A stretch of 64,000 nucleotides of DNA from Alphaproteobacteria bacterium. Lineage in GTDB: Bacteria > Pseudomonadota > Gammaproteobacteria > Burkholderiales > Burkholderiaceae_C. A program made the translations under genes and the position numbers. The notes beneath the pieces were generated by a model. That model was not told the DNA's origin, searched no databases, and worked only from the letters and a program-made list of their open reading frames with translations. The first letter of the stretch is position 1. The number at the start of each line of letters is the position of its first letter. Where the stretch lies: contig JASGCM010000010.1 in NCBI GenBank assembly GCA_030054175.1, positions 1-64,000 on the forward strand, given 5' to 3'. This document shows, one piece after another, positions 60,491 through 64,000 of this stretch.

Positions 60491-60958
60491 ATGGACAAAG
60501 AACAAATTGATCAGTGGTTCACAGAAATCGCGCCTGATGTCGAAGCGAGCGATGTGTTTCGATCACGCCACGACGATCAGGAAAGTTGGACCATGGTTTT
60601 GGAAGATGGGCTACTGATCGACATCTTTGAGGACCAACAGGCTGTGTCGCTCATGGCCTCCATAGAGCTTGGTGTGCCTGCCCCGTCGAAAGCGGCCCAG
60701 GTTCATGTCCATTTGTTGCAGTACAACGCTCTGTGGCGCGAGACGCAGGGTGCCCGGATGGCCCTGGACGCCCTAACGGGTGAAGTCTATTTGCTGTACC
60801 AGATCCGAAATGAAGACACTAGGCCATCCAGGCTGCGGGACATTCTTGTGAACTTGGTGATTGCTGCCAGGGCATGGAAAGAAAAAATCACAAAGGCAGA
60901 TGACAACCCATCAGAACCAACGTCAAGCGATTTTTCATACTACATCAACCGCATATGA
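60491..60958 (+). CDS. CesT-family type III secretion chaperone
   Basis: 155 residues, acidic, with the small alpha/beta fold of class I effector chaperones: DKEQIDQWFTEIAPDVE, ESWTMVLEDGLLIDIFEDQQ, VHVHLLQYNALWRETQGARM and ALDALTGEVYLLYQI, which are typical CesT blocks (strand-rich centre, then 'ALD...G.V.L'). Such chaperones are encoded immediately upstream of the effector they bind, as here (18 bp before 60977). This argues that the next gene encodes a secreted effector. Confidence 0.8.
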   Translation: MDKEQIDQWFTEIAPDVEASDVFRSRHDDQESWTMVLEDGLLIDIFEDQQAVSLMASIELGVPAPSKAAQVHVHLLQYNALWRETQGARMALDALTGEVYLLYQIRNEDTRPSRLRDILVNLVIAARAWKEKITKADDNPSEPTSSDFSYYINRI

Positions 60959-60976
60959 ATACAGAATGACGCGAAC

Positions 60977-62311
60977 ATGAAAATCGCCGTTGAAAATCTT
61001 ACGTTCACTTCATTGATGAACCAGTTGGGTGCCCACGAATTGGCGGATGAAAAAGAATTAAGTCTGAAGCAGTCCTCCTCTGGGAAGACACTCTATTCCA
61101 AAGGCGGATGTACCGATTTATTCACCCGTAAATCAGAACGAATGGAGAGGCAAAGGTCGGCGCGGGAATGGGTTACCCAATCGATTGCGCGGGAATTTGG
61201 GCCCTATGCCGGCGATATCCAAAGTAAAGTCCCCGAATTTTTCGCTTCGAAAGGCAAGCTGACGGTGGGTGATCTGGCAAGACTCAATGAAACAGCCAGC
61301 CTCATTCGTTCAGGCATCAACTCCTATCAAAGTCTTTCGAAAAAAATGCTGATGAGTGATAACTACCATCTCTATAATCAGGGGAGAGTTCAGACCTTGG
61401 CGATAGTTCCATCCATCCCCGGATTCAAGCCCGATGCCAGTCTGTCCGTTCTCGTGGGCCTGTATGTCAAACTTGCCGCCAAATCAAAGCCCCTGAATGC
61501 CGAGGTGATCCAACAAATGGGCGCCCTGGATGCATTCATACAACGCCAGTCCAGCATGAAAGAAGCGATTGCCTCACTCAACGTTGGCCCGAAGGTGCTT
61601 GACTTGGCCATGCAACACGATGCCGACGGCGTCAAGATACTGCCTCAGATGCTTGTTCTCTATGCGCTGAAGCCTGGTGAAAAAGGGCACTGTAACCCCT
61701 TGGTCCTTTTGGCCGCACTGGCCGAATCAGAACAGCCTGGTGGAATGAATCGGTTCATGTCCCGACTCGAACAAGAAGTCCAGGAAAAGCAAAACTCCTC
61801 TGGATCGAGTCCCTCAGCCTATCTGCAACACCTGATTTACCTTCATAGATTCACGACTGAGGAACTCAGAAGAGACGTAAAGAAACCAACAACAGCAGAT
61901 GATGTTTGGGGCCATCGCGATGCGATTGCTCACATGACCGCCGACCTCAAGTCTGGCGACAAAAGCGCTGTGTTTTATGGGATTTCCACAGCAACTCACA
62001 TCATGCTCATAGGGGCCACAAACCATGAGGGGAAAGAACAATTTATCTTTTATGACCCTAACTCCGGGGTGGCTCGATTCCCATCGAAAGACAAGCTTTC
62101 TGACTTCATCGGTGGGTATTTCGGTCAATTGGGCTATGGTAAGGCTTATGGCATCAAAGAGGGGTCGGGCGGTCATGAGTTGAATCTATCCAAAATCAAT
62201 CCCGAAGCGATCAAGCAGTTTCAGATTGGGGCGTTTCGAGGAAACCAGAACCCGGTCAGTCCCTTGTCCATGGTCTCCCCTGTTCAAGATACCGACCGAC
62301 TGGCCATCTGA
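60977..62311 (+). CDS. putative type III effector, C58 (YopT/AvrPphB)-like cysteine protease
   Basis: 444 residues. The N-terminal 60 residues are Ser/Lys/Glu-rich (secretion and chaperone-binding region). The C-terminal half carries a possible Cys-His-Asp triad: C239 in GEKGHCNPLVLLAAL, H341 in STATHIMLIGA and D360 in FIFYDPNSGVARF. The order and the FYDPN-G-F context match C58 peptidases of pathogens, which cleave host proteins. Spacing differs modestly from YopT (C-H about 102, H-D 19), so it would be a divergent member. The chaperone gene upstream supports secretion. Confidence 0.65.
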   Translation: MKIAVENLTFTSLMNQLGAHELADEKELSLKQSSSGKTLYSKGGCTDLFTRKSERMERQRSAREWVTQSIAREFGPYAGDIQSKVPEFFASKGKLTVGDLARLNETASLIRSGINSYQSLSKKMLMSDNYHLYNQGRVQTLAIVPSIPGFKPDASLSVLVGLYVKLAAKSKPLNAEVIQQMGALDAFIQRQSSMKEAIASLNVGPKVLDLAMQHDADGVKILPQMLVLYALKPGEKGHCNPLVLLAALAESEQPGGMNRFMSRLEQEVQEKQNSSGSSPSAYLQHLIYLHRFTTEELRRDVKKPTTADDVWGHRDAIAHMTADLKSGDKSAVFYGISTATHIMLIGATNHEGKEQFIFYDPNSGVARFPSKDKLSDFIGGYFGQLGYGKAYGIKEGSGGHELNLSKINPEAIKQFQIGAFRGNQNPVSPLSMVSPVQDTDRLAI

Positions 62312-62574
62312 ACCGCCCCCCCCAACGGCTCTTGTGGTGGGGTTATTCAGTCTGTCCATTGGAGTGACGGGATCCAAATGGATCAGGACAACCCCGACAA
62401 GCCCCTTGTCGGTGCGAACTCTCTTGGTGCGGGGTGGTGCCAACCCTGAGGGATTTTTCCCGGAAATTGTGCACAATTCAGCCTTTGAACTGGGTTAGGA
62501 TCATCGCGCCCTCGGCAGCGATATTGCTTTCACCAGCATCAGATGCAACCTCTGTTTTTTTTGGAGTGACACCG
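62312..62574. promoter_or_regulatory. intergenic region with 14-bp palindromic operator candidate
   Basis: AATTGTGCACAATT (62465-62478) is a perfect palindrome 97 bp before the ABC binding-protein ATG, typical of operators for dimeric regulators such as GntR or LacI types. An open frame in this stretch (to 62498) has no start or domain evidence. Confidence 0.5.
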
Positions 62575-63606
62575 ATGACCAAACGACCTTTCCTCAAAGC
62601 CATGCTGGCTGCGGCTGCTTCGCTGGGCTTCGCCTCAGGCGCGATGGCCCAGTCCACCCCCATCAAGTTCCAACTCGACTGGCGCTTCGAGGGCCCCGCG
62701 GCCCTGTTCCTGCACCCTGCCGCCGCAGGCTACTTCAAGGACGCCAAACTCGATGTGACCATTGACGCCGGCAACGGTTCGGGCGCAGCCGTCACCCGCG
62801 TGGCCTCGGGGACCTATGACATGGGTTTTGCCGATCTGGCCGCGCTCATGGAGTTCCATGCCAACAACCCCGACGCCCCCAACAAGCCGGTGGCGATCAT
62901 GGTGGTCTACAACAACACACCGGCTTCGGTGATGGCGCTCAAAAAGTCGGGCATCAAGACCCCGGCTGATTTGTCGGGCAAAAAACTGGGTGCCCCGGTA
63001 TTTGACGCAGGCCGCCGAGCCTTCCCCATTTTCGCCAAAGCCAATGGCGTGACCAACTTCAACTGGACCGCAATGGATCCCCCGTTGCGAGAAACCATGC
63101 TGGTGCGCGGTGACGTAGATGCCATCACTGGCTTCACCTTCACTTCGCTGCTCAACATTGAAGCGCGTGGCGTCAAGGCCCAAGACGTGGTTGTGATGCC
63201 TTATCCTGACTTTGGCGTGAAGTTGTACGGCAACGTCATCATCGCCACCCCGAAGATCCTGCGTGAGAATCCGGTCGCCGTGAAGGCCTTCCTGGCCGCT
63301 TTCACCAAAGGCGCCAAGGAAGTCATCGCCAACCCGGCCAAGGCCATCGAATCGGTGAAGGCCCGTGACGGCATCATCAACACCGAACTCGAGACCCGTC
63401 GCTTGAAACTGGCCATCGACACCGTGATCAATTCGCCTGACGCCCGCGCCGAAGGCTTTGGCCAAGCCAACGCCCCACGTCTGGCCCTGATGGCCAGCCA
63501 GGTCTCTGATGCCTTCAATACCAAGTCGCGCATCAACCCCGACGCAGTGTGGAACAACTCGTTCCTGCCCACCGCACAAGAGCTCAACATTCTGCCCAGG
63601 AAGTAA
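62575..63606 (+). CDS. NMT1/SsuA-like ABC substrate-binding protein
   Basis: 343 residues. The ATG at 62575 has GGAG nine bases upstream and gives a good signal peptide (FLKAMLAAAASLGFASGAMA). The mature part has KFQLDWRFEGPAALFLHPAA, VTIDAGNGSGAAVTRVASGT, YDMGFADLAALMEF and DLSGKKLGAPVFDAGRRAFP, the NMT1/TauA/SsuA fold. It delivers a small organic ligand to the ABC transporter whose ATPase begins at 63607. An earlier in-frame start at 62434 would put a spurious tail before the signal peptide. The substrate is unknown. Confidence 0.88.
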   Translation: MTKRPFLKAMLAAAASLGFASGAMAQSTPIKFQLDWRFEGPAALFLHPAAAGYFKDAKLDVTIDAGNGSGAAVTRVASGTYDMGFADLAALMEFHANNPDAPNKPVAIMVVYNNTPASVMALKKSGIKTPADLSGKKLGAPVFDAGRRAFPIFAKANGVTNFNWTAMDPPLRETMLVRGDVDAITGFTFTSLLNIEARGVKAQDVVVMPYPDFGVKLYGNVIIATPKILRENPVAVKAFLAAFTKGAKEVIANPAKAIESVKARDGIINTELETRRLKLAIDTVINSPDARAEGFGQANAPRLALMASQVSDAFNTKSRINPDAVWNNSFLPTAQELNILPRK

Positions 63607-64000
63607 ATGAGCGAAGCCGAAAATTTCGTCGATTTCAAGAATGTCTGGCTGGCCTACAACGAGGCCCTGCTGGCGCAAATCCAGTTTGCCGTTGAAGACA
63701 TCAATTTGCTGGTCAAGAAGGGCGAGTTCATCGCCATCGTTGGCCCCTCAGGTTGCGGCAAATCGACCTTCATGAAACTCACCACGGGCCTCAAGGCCCC
63801 GACGCGCGGCACCATCCATGTCGATGGGCAGCCTGTCAATGGCCCTCTCAAAATCAGCGGCATGGCGTTCCAAGCGCCCTCCTTGTTGCCTTGGCGCACC
63901 ACCCTTGACAACGTTTTGTTGCCCCTGGAGATTGTCGAGCCCTACCGCTCAAATTTCAAATCCAAGAAAGCCGAATACGAAGCCCGCGCCGTCGAGTTGC
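63607..64000 (+). CDS. ABC transporter ATP-binding protein (SsuB/TauB-like), partial
   Basis: The frame runs off the window end. The first 131 codons show VDFKNVWLAYNEALLAQI, the Walker A GPSGCGKSTFMKLTTGL near 48-64 and a Q-loop FQAPSLLPWRTTLDNVLLPL near 94-113. This is the nitrate/sulfonate/taurine ATPase type. The ATG begins immediately after the binding-protein stop (TAAATG), so it is the second gene of that operon. Confidence 0.9.
   Translation, partial: MSEAENFVDFKNVWLAYNEALLAQIQFAVEDINLLVKKGEFIAIVGPSGCGKSTFMKLTTGLKAPTRGTIHVDGQPVNGPLKISGMAFQAPSLLPWRTTLDNVLLPLEIVEPYRSNFKSKKAEYEARAVEL

Noticed and set aside
62434-62574. N-terminal extension of the last binding protein
   Set aside because: The signal peptide begins at the ATG at 62575 with its own ribosome-binding site.

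Overview
The window looks like a chromosomal segment of a betaproteobacterium of the Burkholderiales, most likely a Comamonadaceae relative (Limnohabitans/Rhodoferax/Polaromonas-like). The grounds are Bug/TctC-type solute receptors, overlapping GC-rich operons, and att sites that end like a Burkholderiales tRNA-Asp. This is inferred from gene content; no rRNA or other marker gene is present. It divides into a mobile, defence-rich left part (1 to about 40.35 kb) and a chromosome-like right part (about 40.37 to 64 kb).

Left part. Three related attachment-like sites (about 19.9, 31.0 and 40.0 kb) carry a sequence matching the last 16-19 nt of a tRNA-Asp gene. Each is followed by a terminator hairpin and then by the 5' end of a tyrosine integrase gene: intact at 20.1 kb, interrupted at 31.1 kb, and only a stump at 40.2 kb. 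I read this as a tandem array of integrated elements. Element I (1-19.9 kb, left end outside the window) carries primase and ATPase replication genes. It also carries an operon of SNF2 helicase, DUF4391, type III-like Mod, AlbA_2/ATPase and Res, then an AAA+ ATPase with a RES-domain protein, a Hachiman system (HamA/HamB) and a DUF3223 protein. Element II (19.9-30.9 kb) is an integrated plasmid: RepB-type initiator with 21-bp iterons, MobQ relaxase, a frameshifted DotA/TraY gene and a secreted protein preceded by a tetranucleotide repeat. Element III (31.0-40.0 kb) holds a second type III restriction-modification system with a DUF4160/DUF2442 pair between mod and res, a decayed DUF262/IS256 segment and HipBA. 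Element IV is only an integrase stump that runs into the 3' remnant of a glutamate-binding-protein gene.

Right part. In order: a D-amino-acid aminotransferase; a hydrolase remnant; ahpC-ahpF with a recognisable OxyR site; a PQQ-dependent dehydrogenase, dihaem cytochrome c and PqqU-like TonB receptor; and a 3-hydroxyisobutyrate-dehydrogenase-like gene. Next comes a TPP riboswitch controlling an operon of LuxE-like acyl-protein synthetase, LuxC-like acyl reductase, ABC permease, NMT1/THI5-like binding protein and SDR. Then a deletion-scarred TctC/amidohydrolase/TctC cluster, an amino-acid-binding-like protein and a purine (NCS2) permease. A probable type III secretion effector cluster follows (effector-like protein, CesT chaperone, C58-like cysteine protease) with a shared bipartite promoter-like box, and finally the start of an NMT1-type ABC transporter operon.

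The two most interesting observations are the TPP-riboswitch-controlled LuxE/LuxC/SDR/transporter operon, which suggests carboxylate reduction in thiamine-precursor salvage, and the effector/chaperone cluster with its shared upstream box. The tandem tRNA-Asp element array explains the density of defence genes.
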